Below are positions 31,629 to 40,016 of a stretch of DNA of 45,026 bases, piece after piece. The notes beneath the pieces were generated by a model, which made no database searches, was not told where the DNA came from, and saw only the letters and a program-made list of their open reading frames with translations. The translations under genes and the position numbers were made by a program. Source of the DNA: an uncultured Maricaulis sp. (GTDB taxonomy: Bacteria > Pseudomonadota > Alphaproteobacteria > Caulobacterales > Maricaulaceae); the NCBI RefSeq assembly GCF_905480005.1, contig NZ_CAJQOO010000017.1, forward strand, positions 1 to 45,026, in the 5' to 3' direction. Numbering within the stretch: the stretch's first letter is position 1; every line of letters begins with the position of its first letter.

Positions 31629-33218
31629 TCAATCGCTTGCGAGCTCGCCGGCGAGGCCGGACTCGATCAGCTTGATGGTCTCTCCAACGCCGTAAATGGC
31701 GACGAAGGAACCGAAGCGCGGCCCCTGGGACTGGCCGAGCAGGACTTCATACAGGCCCTGGAACCAGTCGCGCAGATTGTCGAACGCCTGTGTTTTGCCG
31801 GCGGCAAAGACCTCGTCCTGGATTTTCACGGCGTCGCGCTCGTCTGCATCCATGCCACGCAGGCGAACCAGCAGGTCCTCCATCGCCGCCCGTTCGATAT
31901 CGGTGGCGAGCCGGAAGGATTTCGTCGGCTTCACGAAGTCCTGGAAATACTGCACCGCGAAACCGGCGAGCTGGTCGAGCAGGGGATGACTGTCCGGGGT
32001 GGCACCGTCGACATATCGCCCGATAAAGCCCCACATCACCTCGGTATTGTGCGCCGACGCGGCCGACGCGAGATTGAGCATGAGCGCAAAGGAAATCGGC
32101 GAGGTGTCGCTGGGCGGATTGCCGTCATGAATGTGCCAAGCCGGGTTTTCCAATTGCTTGGCCGTATCCTGACCGGCATAGGCGGCGAGATGCTGCATAT
32201 ACTCGTCGACCGCCTTGGGAATGACGTCGAAATGCAGGCGCTTGGCCGTCTTGGGTTTGACGAAATTATAGTAGGAGAGGCTCTCCGCCGGGGCGTATTT
32301 CAGCCAATCCTCGACCGACAGGCCATTGCCCTTGGACTTGGAAATCTTCTCGCCCTTCTGATCAAGGAAGAGCTCGTAGACGAACTGCGTCGGCGGCTCG
32401 GCACCCAGGATCTTGCAGATGCGCGAATAGATCGGCGCATTGGTCTGGTGGTCCTTGCCGAACATCTCGAAATCGACCCCCAGGGCCGCCCAGCGCATGC
32501 CGAAATCCGGCTTCCACTGCAGTTTCACATGACCGCCGGTCACCGGCAGCGTGGTCTCGCTGCCATCCTCGTCATCAAAGGTGATCGTGCCGGCTTCAGC
32601 ATCGACTGCCTTCATCGGCACATAAAGGACCCGGCCCGTCTTCGGCGAGATCGGCAGGAAGGGCGAATAGGTCGCCTGGCGTTCCGCCCCCAGCGTCGGC
32701 AGCATTACGGCCATGATGTCGTCATAGCGCTCGGCCGCCCGCTTGAGCATGGCGTCGTAAGTGCCTGCCTTGTAGAGCTCGGTCGCCGACTGGAAGGTAT
32801 AGGTGAAACCGAAGCCGTCGAGAAAGCCGCGCAGGCGGGCATTCATGTGCGCACCGAAACTCTCATGCGTGCCGAACGGATCGGGCACCACGGTCAGCGG
32901 CTCCTGCAAGTGCTGGTTCAGCATGTCCTGCTGGGGCAGGTTGTCCGGAACCTTGCGCATGCCGTCCATGTCATCGGAGACACAGATCAGTTGCGGCTCA
33001 TAAGCCCCGTCGGTCAACGCATCGAAGGCACGCAGCACCATGGTCGTGCGCACAACCTCGCCGAACGTGCCCATGTGCGGAAGCCCCGACGGGCCATAAC
33101 CGGTCTCGAACACGACCGGCCCGGATTTTCGCCCCAGCTTGTCCAGACGCTTCTTGAGCAGGCGCGCTTGTTCAAACGGCCAGGCTTTCGCGTTTTGGGC
33201 AAGATCGGAAACAGACAT
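31629..33218 (-). CDS. lysK: Lysyl-tRNA synthetase, class I
   Basis: A 529-residue class I enzyme that charges tRNA-Lys; most bacteria use the unrelated class II enzyme, while many alphaproteobacteria use this one. The HIGH-like motif is SGLPHMGTF (His48), the KMSKS loop is EKISKSKG, and [18 protein letters not shown] lies between them. The C-terminal part resembles the anticodon-binding alpha-helix cage. I placed the start at ATG 33218 ([15 protein letters not shown]) rather than the TTG nine bases earlier. An intrinsic terminator follows. Confidence 0.95.
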   Translation of the reverse strand: MSVSDLAQNAKAWPFEQARLLKKRLDKLGRKSGPVVFETGYGPSGLPHMGTFGEVVRTTMVLRAFDALTDGAYEPQLICVSDDMDGMRKVPDNLPQQDMLNQHLQEPLTVVPDPFGTHESFGAHMNARLRGFLDGFGFTYTFQSATELYKAGTYDAMLKRAAERYDDIMAVMLPTLGAERQATYSPFLPISPKTGRVLYVPMKAVDAEAGTITFDDEDGSETTLPVTGGHVKLQWKPDFGMRWAALGVDFEMFGKDHQTNAPIYSRICKILGAEPPTQFVYELFLDQKGEKISKSKGNGLSVEDWLKYAPAESLSYYNFVKPKTAKRLHFDVIPKAVDEYMQHLAAYAGQDTAKQLENPAWHIHDGNPPSDTSPISFALMLNLASAASAHNTEVMWGFIGRYVDGATPDSHPLLDQLAGFAVQYFQDFVKPTKSFRLATDIERAAMEDLLVRLRGMDADERDAVKIQDEVFAAGKTQAFDNLRDWFQGLYEVLLGQSQGPRFGSFVAIYGVGETIKLIESGLAGELASD

Positions 33219-33589
33219 CCCGGGCAACTTTCTCAGACAGGAGGACAGATGCTCGCGAGGTAGAGGGGAAGCGCCAGATGGTCAAGCAAGCCGGGCTTGG
33301 CGGCACCCTGTCTCTCTCCCCCTGGAGCACGCCTCGGCGATGCGAAAATCGCGGTGGCGGCGCGCTGATCCTCCTCATCCCCCCTGCAGGCACCGTCTTG
33401 CGCGAGGGAGACGAATTGAGGCGATACTTGATAACCACACGGCGTGGCACAAAAGCCACACACATACCCTATCCAACCCCACCGGGTCGTTTTCGCCTTG
33501 CACGCGAAGTCCAGGGGCGTCATAAGCCGCCTCCCGTTAACCCCGCCCCGGACCGGTTCCCCCGGCCCAGCGCACACGAAGAGACGATC
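33219..33589. other. 371-bp intergenic region, no convincing gene
   Basis: This stretch between lysK (leftward) and the rtcB leader (rightward) should carry both promoters. Reading frames cross it but have biased, unprotein-like composition and no ribosome-binding sites. A small hairpin GTGGC/GCCAC with loop ACAAAA lies around 33444-33459. Nothing else is clear. Confidence 0.4.
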
Positions 33590-33682
33590 ATGAACTCAGT
33601 TCAGACCCGATATCGCCTCTCCCGCCCGGCCGTCTGGCCGGCAGCGGTTGTGCGCGCGGAGGACAACGCTTTCACCCGGTAG
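33590..33682 (+). CDS. Possible 30-residue leader peptide
   Basis: ATG at 33590 is preceded by GAAGAGA at reasonable spacing. The product would be a basic, membrane-free 30-mer beginning MNSVQTRYRLSRPAVWPAAV. It ends 26 nt before a strong intrinsic terminator, the layout of a leader peptide/attenuator, but the codons show no run of a single amino acid. It may instead be part of a small RNA ending at that terminator. Confidence 0.3.
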   Translation: MNSVQTRYRLSRPAVWPAAVVRAEDNAFTR

Positions 33683-33708
33683 ACTGGCCCCACAGTCCCG
33701 GTTGTTGG

Positions 33709-33741
33709 CCCTCCCGAGCGCCCGCTCGAGGAGGGTTTTTT
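33709..33741 (+). terminator. Strong intrinsic terminator upstream of rtcB
   Basis: CCCTCC at 33709-33714 pairs with GGAGGG at 33730-33735, with a further GAGC/GCTC inside. The stem is followed immediately by six T. It lies 164 nt before the rtcB start, on the rtcB strand, so a short transcript must end here or rtcB is controlled by read-through. Confidence 0.85.
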
Positions 33742-33793
33742 GTATTCTGCGCCGCCCCTCTCCCCCCGAAAGGTGGCCGGAATGCAAATCCCA

Positions 33794-33827
33794 GGGAGGG
33801 AGTGCGACCCCCGACGCACTCCCTCCC
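33794..33827. repeat. Perfect 13-bp inverted repeat before rtcB
   Basis: GGGAGGGAGTGCG at 33794-33806 is matched exactly by CGCACTCCCTCCC at 33815-33827 around an 8-nt loop. There is no T-run after it. It could be an RNA structure in the rtcB leader, a regulator site, or a dispersed repeat of the genome. Confidence 0.8.
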
Positions 33828-33904
33828 GCAAGGGCTCATGAATTCCTTTGCATGATCGAATGAAACGAAAGAAAGGCTCTGCGCCCGGCGCGGAGAGGAC
33901 ACCC

Positions 33905-35116
33905 ATGTCGACCCAGTTTGAAGCCATCGAGACATCATCCGGCCTGATCAAGGCCTGGGTGAAAGGCGTTCCGGTCGAGGATGCCGCGATCGAGCAGCTG
34001 CGCAATGTCGCCGGCCTGCCTTTCGTGCACAGCCATGTCGCGGCCATGCCCGATATTCATTTCGGACGCGGCGCGACGGTCGGGTCGGTCATCCCGACCA
34101 AGGGCGCAATCATCCCGGCAGCGGTCGGGGTCGATATCGGCTGCGGCATGATGGCGATGCGGACCAGCCTCAAGGCCCACCAGCTACCTGACAGCCTGAA
34201 GGCCACACGGGACGCGATCGAGCGGGCCGTGCCGGTCGGCAATGGCAAGGGCGGAGACCACCGGATCAATCCGGCCTCGGTCAATTCACGGCTCAGATCC
34301 TCCGGCCTCGTGGAGCGGCTCGCCGTGATCAAGGGCAAGCACAGGAAGATCGGTACGCACAAGGTGGACGGCCAGATCGGAACTCTGGGTGGTGGCAATC
34401 ACTTCATCGAACTCTGTCTCGACGAGGCCGGCTCGGTGTGGGTGATGCTGCACTCCGGCTCACGCGGTACCGGCAACATGATCGGTACCTATTTCATCGA
34501 GCGGGCCCGCGAAGAGCTCGCCCGGCGGGTGCTGGACTTCCATGTGCCGGACAAGGATCTCGCCTTCTTCATCGAAGGCGAGCCCCTGTTCGACGACTAT
34601 GTGGAAGCCGTTGGCTGGGCCCAGGACTATGCCCGGGAGAACCGTGAGGCGATGATGGAGCGTGTGCTCCACGCCCTGCGGTCGACGCTGGGCCGGTTCA
34701 AGACCGACAAGGCCGCGGTGAATTGTCACCACAATTATGTGGAGCAGGAACACCATTTCGGCGCTGATATCTGGCTGACCCGGAAGGGCGCAGTCTCGGC
34801 TCGGCTGGGCGAACTCGGCATCATTCCCGGCTCGATGGGGGCGAAATCCTTCATCGTGCGCGGCAAGGGCGCGGCGGACAGCTTCTGCTCCTGCTCGCAC
34901 GGGGCCGGGCGGACCATGTCGCGGTCCAGGGCCAAGCAGAGCTTCACCCTCGCCGATCACCGCAAGGCGACCGACGGGGTGGAGTGCCGGAAGGATGCCG
35001 GCGTCATCGACGAAACGCCGATGGCCTACAAGGACATCGACCATGTCATGGCGGCGCAGTCCGACCTGGTGGACGTGGTCCACACCCTCAAACAGGTCGT
35101 GTGTGTGAAAGGCTGA
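33905..35116 (+). CDS. rtcB: RNA-splicing ligase RtcB
   Basis: A 403-residue RNA ligase joining 2',3'-cyclic phosphate (or 3'-phosphate) and 5'-OH ends using GTP and Mn2+. Key parts: VGVDIGCGM with metal ligands Asp77 and Cys80, LGGGNHFIEL (His166), LHSGSRGTG (His183), NCHHNYVEQEHH, and CSCSHGAGRTMSR with His332 as the likely guanylated residue. I chose ATG 33905, with GGAGAGG upstream; an earlier in-frame start at 33848 would add a basic 19-residue tail lacking family character. No archease or RtcR gene is adjacent; a conserved-looking basic protein follows. Confidence 0.95.
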   Translation: MSTQFEAIETSSGLIKAWVKGVPVEDAAIEQLRNVAGLPFVHSHVAAMPDIHFGRGATVGSVIPTKGAIIPAAVGVDIGCGMMAMRTSLKAHQLPDSLKATRDAIERAVPVGNGKGGDHRINPASVNSRLRSSGLVERLAVIKGKHRKIGTHKVDGQIGTLGGGNHFIELCLDEAGSVWVMLHSGSRGTGNMIGTYFIERAREELARRVLDFHVPDKDLAFFIEGEPLFDDYVEAVGWAQDYARENREAMMERVLHALRSTLGRFKTDKAAVNCHHNYVEQEHHFGADIWLTRKGAVSARLGELGIIPGSMGAKSFIVRGKGAADSFCSCSHGAGRTMSRSRAKQSFTLADHRKATDGVECRKDAGVIDETPMAYKDIDHVMAAQSDLVDVVHTLKQVVCVKG

Positions 35117-35166
35117 GTGATGCGGGCGGGGCTTCGGCGCCGCCCGCTGCACCAAGGGAGGTGAAG

Positions 35167-35649
35167 ATGCGAGACGACATGTTCAAGGTGATCGTCGAAC
35201 GCCCCCGATGGGGCTGGCGCAGCCAGAAGCTTCGCCGTGGCAAGCTCAACCGGGCTGGCGACACGCTTCCAAAGAAGCAGGGCCTGAAGCGTCAGCGACA
35301 GGAAAACCGGACCCAATCCAAATGGCTGAATGAGAATCTCGCGCCGTTGAAACGCTTTCTCGGCCAACAGGTCGGCCGGCCCTGGGACAAGGTGTATGCC
35401 GAGATCTGCGAAAACCTGTCGCCCGACCACACGGTGAAACAGCATGTGCGCGAGCATGTGTTCGATTTCGTCAAACGGCCGCGCATCGGTCGCGATGGCG
35501 AATGGATCTGGAACACCCCGCGCTATCTGGGCCTGCATCCGCGCGTCGGCGAGCTCTACATCCACCCGCATGACGGCCTGTTAAAGCGCTGGAAGCTCAA
35601 GCGCGGCGAAAGCCCGCGACGCGATGGCAAGCCCGTGCGGCGACGCTAG
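35167..35649 (+). CDS. Basic protein of unknown function, rtcB-linked
   Basis: A 160-residue, strongly basic, soluble protein beginning MRDDMFKVIVERPRWGWR. The central part reads SKWLNENLAPLKRFLGQQ then GRPWDKVYAEI, followed by a His-containing segment (VKQHVREHVFDFV) and an Arg/Lys-rich tail. I recall similar hypothetical proteins encoded beside rtcB in distant bacteria, but no characterised function. GGAGG lies 5 nt before ATG 35167, and the gene is 50 nt after rtcB, so co-expression is very likely. RNA binding is an inference from charge and context. Its TAG stop is shared with the convergent gene through CTAG. Confidence 0.8.
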   Translation: MRDDMFKVIVERPRWGWRSQKLRRGKLNRAGDTLPKKQGLKRQRQENRTQSKWLNENLAPLKRFLGQQVGRPWDKVYAEICENLSPDHTVKQHVREHVFDFVKRPRIGRDGEWIWNTPRYLGLHPRVGELYIHPHDGLLKRWKLKRGESPRRDGKPVRRR

Positions 35650-36098
35650 CTTTCGGGTTCGTCCAGCGACCAGCCGGCCTTGCCGCTGACCTTGCGGGCG
35701 AGGAGATGAATGAGCAGGCCGACCGGTCCGAACAGGAAGGTCAGGATGAGGGCCGGCGTCACGATCCATCGACTCAGCCCGATGCGCCGGGCATCCCGCG
35801 CAATCCAGGCTCCAACGAAAAGGTCAAAGGCCAGGAAGTGCACCCAACCGGTCATCAGCCCGACCGGGTGCGAGAACAGGGCCTGCACCGCCGCCAGGCT
35901 GGACATGCCGGCCTCCGGGTCTGACTGACCAAAACCAATCCCCAGCGTCAGAAAGCTCAGATAAATGGCCGACAGGGCAAGCGGGATCAGCGCCGTGTGC
36001 ACCAGCCGTTGCGTCCAGGTCCAACCGGGCGCGAGGATGAGCAGGAGCCAGGCCGGTACGACCGAAATATTCAGGACTGTAAACATCGTGTCGTACAT
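35646..36098 (-). CDS. ABA4-like (DUF4281) membrane protein
   Basis: A 150-residue protein with four hydrophobic segments. GLMTGWVHFLAFDLFVGAWI and ARDARRIGLSRW (about 80-111) are the hallmark of the ABA4-like/DUF4281 family, which includes the plant neoxanthin-synthesis protein; bacterial members are uncharacterised. It lies head-to-head with the TetR gene across 95 nt that contain the TetR operator, so it could be co-regulated, though its own promoter is not evident. Confidence 0.82.
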   Translation of the reverse strand: MYDTMFTVLNISVVPAWLLLILAPGWTWTQRLVHTALIPLALSAIYLSFLTLGIGFGQSDPEAGMSSLAAVQALFSHPVGLMTGWVHFLAFDLFVGAWIARDARRIGLSRWIVTPALILTFLFGPVGLLIHLLARKVSGKAGWSLDEPES

Positions 36099-36163
36099 GT
36101 CTCGACCTCGCTTTCCTCTGCCGAGATCAACCCGATTCGTCGCACTCGCGGAGACATCTTGTT

Positions 36164-36181
36164 ACTGACTGACCAGTCAGT
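36164..36181. promoter_or_regulatory. TetR operator, perfect 8-bp inverted repeat
   Basis: ACTGACTG-AC-CAGTCAGT lies 12 nt upstream of the TetR start, just before a TATAAC sequence (36184-36189) that could be the -10. A repressor bound here would cover the promoter, so TetR autoregulation of the four-gene operon is the natural reading. Confidence 0.7.
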
Positions 36182-36193
36182 TATATAACAGCC

Positions 36194-36832
36194 ATGACAC
36201 CACGCCCCGCCCACCGCCGCCGACCGGAAGCCCGCCCGGACGAAATCCTTGATGCCGCCCTCACCGTCTTCTCGACCCAGGGCTTTGCGGCCGCGCGTGT
36301 TGAGGACATTGCGCGTCAGGCCGGCCTCTCCAAAGGCGCGGTCTATCTCTACTTCCCGTCCAAGGAAGCGATGCTGAACGGGTTGGTGGAACAGTCAGCC
36401 GGCCAGCTCGCCAAGGCGGCAGAGCAATTGGTGGCGATGGGCGCGCCCCAGGATGCCGAAACAGCCCTTCGCAGCCTCCTGCGCATGCTCTTCACCGCCA
36501 TGGGCGACCCGGACATCAATGCCGCGCCGCGCCTGGTCTTTGCCGAGGCCGGACGCTTTCCCGAGATCGCCGCGCACTACCGCAGCCAGGTCCTGGACGT
36601 GGCCCGGCGCGCGCTTCGCGCACTTCTGGCCGCTGGCGTGGAGAGCGGGACATTCCGCGATGTCGATGCCGACGCCTTCATGCGCGCCACCGCCGGTCCC
36701 GGCATCGCGCACATGGCGCTGACCTCGATCTTCGGCTTCCCGGCGGACCGGCTGACCGATCCGGCCGAAATGGCCGACGCCCTCGCCGACATTCTCCTCA
36801 ATGGCCTCAAGCCGCGAGCGAACGCACCATGA
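36194..36832 (+). CDS. TetR-family transcriptional repressor
   Basis: A 212-residue regulator. The N-terminal HTH at about 15-62 reads ILDAALTVFSTQGFAAARVEDIA, followed by GLSKGAVYLYFPSKEAML. The C-terminal ligand domain (about 70-200) fits the group linked to HlyD-ABC exporters, such as CecR of the E. coli ybh operon. It probably represses its own operon until an exporter substrate binds. It overlaps the HlyD gene by 4 nt (ATGA). No ribosome-binding site precedes the ATG and the possible -10 ends only 4 nt upstream, so the mRNA may be leaderless. Confidence 0.92.
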   Translation: MTPRPAHRRRPEARPDEILDAALTVFSTQGFAAARVEDIARQAGLSKGAVYLYFPSKEAMLNGLVEQSAGQLAKAAEQLVAMGAPQDAETALRSLLRMLFTAMGDPDINAAPRLVFAEAGRFPEIAAHYRSQVLDVARRALRALLAAGVESGTFRDVDADAFMRATAGPGIAHMALTSIFGFPADRLTDPAEMADALADILLNGLKPRANAP

Positions 36833-37779
36833 CCCGCCTCCCCCTGACCGCCCTCCTCCTGGCCCTGCCCCTGTGGGTCAGCGCCTGCAATGGCGAACCG
36901 GCGCCCGGCCTGCACGGCTATGTCGAAGGCGACTTCATCCGTATCGCGCCGGAGCAGCCCGGCCTGATCATCAGCACGTCCGCGCAGGAAGGCGAGCCCG
37001 TTGAAACGGGTGCAGAACTTCTGCGTCAGGACGCGACCGCGGAAGTCGCGGCACTGGCTGCCGCTTCGGCCCGGATTGATGCCGCAACAGCCCGCTATGA
37101 CGATGCGCTCGCGGGCGCCCGTGACCCGGAGATCGAAGCTGCACGCGACCAGTTGCGTCAGGCGCTCGCCGCCCAGAATGATGCGGCCCAGGCGCTCGAC
37201 CGCAACCAGTCCCTCTTCACCGATGGCCATATCTCGCAGGCCCGCCTCGACACGGCCCGAGCGGCGGCCGACACGGCCGATGCCCGCGTCGATGAAATGC
37301 GCGAGCGCCTCAACATTGTGCGCCTGCCTGCCCGTGCCGACCAATTACGCGCCCTGCAGGCGGACATTGCCGGGGCGGAGGCAGAGCGGGACGCAGCGCT
37401 CTACCGGCTTGATTTGCGGACCGTCAGCGCCCCATCCGGAGGGCGTATCCATCGCCAGCTCCGCTTCGTCGGCGAACAGGCCGGACCAACCGCGCCCGTT
37501 TTTGAGATTTTGCCGACCGGCGCCGTGCATGCACTCCTCTTCATCCCCGAGCCGCAACTGGCCCGCCTGCCGGTCGGTACCCGCCTGGCAGTCCGCTGCG
37601 ATAATTGCCCGGCAGGGATGCGGGTCACCATCGCCACGATCGCGGACGAGGCAGAATTCACGCCACCCATCCTCTATTCCGACAGCGAACGCGCCCGCCT
37701 CGTCTTTCGCGCGGAGGCCCGGTTTGACGGCGCGGCGCCGCCGCCCGGGACACCGCTCTTCTTCGAGCCCCTGCCATGA
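36829..37779 (+). CDS. HlyD-type membrane-fusion lipoprotein of an ABC exporter
   Basis: A 316-residue periplasmic adaptor. The signal ends in a lipobox VSAC with Cys20 as the lipidation site, which is uncommon in this family's E. coli member YbhG. A split lipoyl domain (about 33-65 and 195-235, HGYVEGDFIRIAPEQPGLI and TVSAPSGGRIHRQ) surrounds a long coiled-coil hairpin (about 70-190). It should link the inner-membrane permease to an outer-membrane channel; no TolC-like gene is adjacent. Both ends overlap neighbours by 4 nt. Confidence 0.88.
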   Translation: MTRLPLTALLLALPLWVSACNGEPAPGLHGYVEGDFIRIAPEQPGLIISTSAQEGEPVETGAELLRQDATAEVAALAAASARIDAATARYDDALAGARDPEIEAARDQLRQALAAQNDAAQALDRNQSLFTDGHISQARLDTARAAADTADARVDEMRERLNIVRLPARADQLRALQADIAGAEAERDAALYRLDLRTVSAPSGGRIHRQLRFVGEQAGPTAPVFEILPTGAVHALLFIPEPQLARLPVGTRLAVRCDNCPAGMRVTIATIADEAEFTPPILYSDSERARLVFRAEARFDGAAPPPGTPLFFEPLP

Positions 37780-38702
37780 GCGAGCCGCTCGCCATTGATG
37801 TGAGCGGGTTGAGCAAATCCTTTGGCGGCACGAAGGTCGTCGATAGGTTCGACATGCAGGTCCCGCCGGGCAGGATATACGGCTTTCTCGGCCCGAACGG
37901 ATCCGGCAAGACAACCACGATCCGCATGATGTGCGGATTGCTGCGACCGGATGAGGGCGGCGGGACTGCGCTGGGCCTCGACATCATTCGCCAGAGCCGG
38001 GAGATCAAGGCGCGCGTGGGCTACATGACCCAGCGCTTCTCGCTCTATGGCGATCTGACGGTGCGCGAAAATCTCACCTTCATGGCGCGACTGCACGCCT
38101 TGCCAGGCGTTCGTACCGTCGTGGACACGGCGCTTGAGACCTATGACCTCGCCCCGCGCGCCAGACAGCTGGCCGCCAATCTGTCCGGCGGCTGGAAGCA
38201 GCGGCTCGCCCTCGCGGCTGCCTCGCTGCACGAGCCGGGCCTCCTCCTGCTGGATGAGCCCACGGCCGGCGTCGACCCCAAGGCCCGGCGCGATTTCTGG
38301 GACCGTATCCGCCGCCTCGCGCGGCAAGGCGTAACCGTGCTCGTCTCGACCCACTACATGGATGAGGCGGTGCAGTGCGACAACATCACCTTCATCGCCT
38401 ATGGCCGCAAGCTGATCGATGCCCCCGCGAGTGAAATTCCAGGCCGGATAGGCCTGAAGACAATCCGCATTGAGGGTCAGGGCCTGCAACCGGTCTATGA
38501 CACGCTGGAAAAGGCCGACGGGGTCGAGCAGATCGCCAGGTTTGGTGCGGCGCTGCATGTCTCGGGGCGGGATGAGGCGGGCCTGGACGCTGCCATCGCC
38601 CGCTATCGCAATCAGGACGGCCTCACGGTCACCGCAGCAAAGACCGGGCTGGAAGAGGCCTTTATCTGGCTGATGACCGGCGCGGAGGACAATTTCCGAT
38701 GA
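37776..38702 (+). CDS. ABC exporter ATP-binding protein
   Basis: A 308-residue ATPase with one nucleotide-binding domain. Walker A is GPNGSGKTT (about 40), the signature is LSGGWKQRL, Walker B is LLLLDEPTAGVDP, and the switch His is in STHYMDEA. The C-terminal extension (about 225-308) is typical of drug and polysaccharide exporters. E. coli YbhF has two such domains in one chain; here there is one, so the working unit should be a homodimer. It is coupled by 4-nt overlaps to the genes on both sides. Confidence 0.93.
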   Translation: MSEPLAIDVSGLSKSFGGTKVVDRFDMQVPPGRIYGFLGPNGSGKTTTIRMMCGLLRPDEGGGTALGLDIIRQSREIKARVGYMTQRFSLYGDLTVRENLTFMARLHALPGVRTVVDTALETYDLAPRARQLAANLSGGWKQRLALAAASLHEPGLLLLDEPTAGVDPKARRDFWDRIRRLARQGVTVLVSTHYMDEAVQCDNITFIAYGRKLIDAPASEIPGRIGLKTIRIEGQGLQPVYDTLEKADGVEQIARFGAALHVSGRDEAGLDAAIARYRNQDGLTVTAAKTGLEEAFIWLMTGAEDNFR

Positions 38703-39805
38703 ATGGCCTCTCGCGCATTCTCGCCATTCTGGGCAAGGAATTCATCCAGATGCTGCGCGACCGCCTGACCTTCGGCATGATGGTCGGCATCCCCGTCATG
38801 CAGCTCCTCCTGTTCGGTTATGCCATCAATACAGACCCACGCGATCTGCCGACCCTGGTGGAGATGGGAGATACCGGACCGGCCAGTCGCGCCATCCTGC
38901 AGGCGATGGAGACCTCGGAATATTTCGACCTGATCGGGACCGTGGCGCCGGGTGACGCCGTCGAGACCGTGATGCGAGACGGCGAGGCCGCGTTCATTGT
39001 GACCATACCGCCCGGCTTCGAACGCGCCCTGGCACGCGGCGAGCGACCGCAGATCCTGCTGGATGTCGATGCCACGGACCCGGTCGCCGCGGGCGCCGGC
39101 AGCGGTGCCTTCCCCTCCATTGTCCAGGAAGCGCTGGCACCCATGCTCGGCGAGATGACACCGCCCGTCGAGACGGTGATCCATAGACGGTATAATCCGG
39201 CCGGACGCACGGCGCTCAATATCGTGCCCGGCCTGCTCGGCATCATCCTGACCATGACCATGGCGATGATGACCTCGATGGCCCTCACCCGGGAGGCGGA
39301 GCGCGGGACGCTGGAAGCGCTCCTTTCCACCCCGACCCGGCCGCATGAAGTGATGATCGGGAAGATCACGCCCTATGTCGTTGTCGGCTTCATCCAGGTG
39401 GCCATCATGCTGGCGGGGGCGCGGCTTTTGTTCGGCGTGCCCTTTCTGGGGTCACCGATCGCCTTCCTTGTTGCGGTCTCGCTCTTCATCCTGGTCAATC
39501 TGGCACTCGGCTTTTTGTTCTCGACCGTGGCACGCAGCCAGATGCAGGCCATGCAGCTGACCTTCTTTGCCTTCCTGCCATCGATCCTCCTGTCCGGCTT
39601 CATGTTCCCCTTCGCCGCCATGCCGCACTGGGCGCAGGCGATCGGCCAGGCGATCCCGGCCACTCATTTCATCCGGGCCGTGCGGGCGATCATGCTGAAA
39701 GGGGCCGGGCTGGATCATGTCTGGCCGCAAATCTGGCCGCTAATGGTGATCTTCGCGGTGATCGCGACGGTGGCCATGCTGCGCTATCGGCAGACGCTGG
39801 ATTGA
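38699..39805 (+). CDS. ABC-2 type exporter permease
   Basis: A 368-residue permease. One N-terminal membrane helix (about 22-42) is followed by a periplasmic domain of about 130 residues, then five helices (about 175-360). The ABC-2 signature region contains EAERGTLEALLSTPTRPHEVMIGK. It resembles YbhR/YbhS, but only one permease gene is present, so it probably homodimerises. It is the last gene of the tetR-hlyD-ATPase-permease operon. Its stop lies in a hairpin shared with the convergent XRE gene. Confidence 0.92.
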   Translation: MNGLSRILAILGKEFIQMLRDRLTFGMMVGIPVMQLLLFGYAINTDPRDLPTLVEMGDTGPASRAILQAMETSEYFDLIGTVAPGDAVETVMRDGEAAFIVTIPPGFERALARGERPQILLDVDATDPVAAGAGSGAFPSIVQEALAPMLGEMTPPVETVIHRRYNPAGRTALNIVPGLLGIILTMTMAMMTSMALTREAERGTLEALLSTPTRPHEVMIGKITPYVVVGFIQVAIMLAGARLLFGVPFLGSPIAFLVAVSLFILVNLALGFLFSTVARSQMQAMQLTFFAFLPSILLSGFMFPFAAMPHWAQAIGQAIPATHFIRAVRAIMLKGAGLDHVWPQIWPLMVIFAVIATVAMLRYRQTLD

Positions 39806-39830
39806 GGGGGCGGTCTCATCCCGCCCCCTC
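39804..39830. terminator. Hairpin embedded in two convergent gene ends
   Basis: GAGGGGGCGG at 39804-39813 pairs with CCGCCCCCTC at 39821-39830 around TCTCATC. It covers the stop region of the permease and the last codons of the XRE gene, so it can act on both strands. No T-run follows on either side. Confidence 0.55.
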
Positions 39831-40016
39831 ATCATCGAAAATGCTTTCGATCGGTTCGCCGAACAGACGCCCGAGCTTGAAGGCCAGCGGCAGGGACGGG
39901 TCATACTTGCCGGTCTCCAGGGCGTTGACGGTCTGGCGCGAGACGTCGAGGCGGTCTGCCAGCGCCTGCTGGCTCCACCCCTTCTCGCCCCGCAATTCCT
40001 TGAGCCGGTTCTTCAT
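39816..40016 (-). CDS. Small XRE-family regulator, locus 2
   Basis: A 66-residue stand-alone HTH protein: MKNRLKELRGEKGWSQQALA, then LDVSRQTVNALETGKYDPSL. It is close in form to the 72-residue regulator of the other locus (both have SRQT or TRQT followed by ALETGKYDPSL or [11 protein letters not shown]). It is the last gene of a three-gene operon, overlapping the upstream membrane gene by 4 nt. I infer that it binds the three dyads at the operon promoter. Confidence 0.9.
   Translation of the reverse strand: MKNRLKELRGEKGWSQQALADRLDVSRQTVNALETGKYDPSLPLAFKLGRLFGEPIESIFDDEGAG

Noticed and set aside
31986-33263. Plus-strand reading frame of 425 codons
   Set aside because: Shadow of lysK, whose catalytic motifs are clear on the minus strand.
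33278-33589. Upstream in-frame extension of the 30-codon ORF before rtcB
   Set aside because: The extension lacks a ribosome-binding site and reads as low-quality Pro/Arg-rich sequence; it is more likely non-coding.
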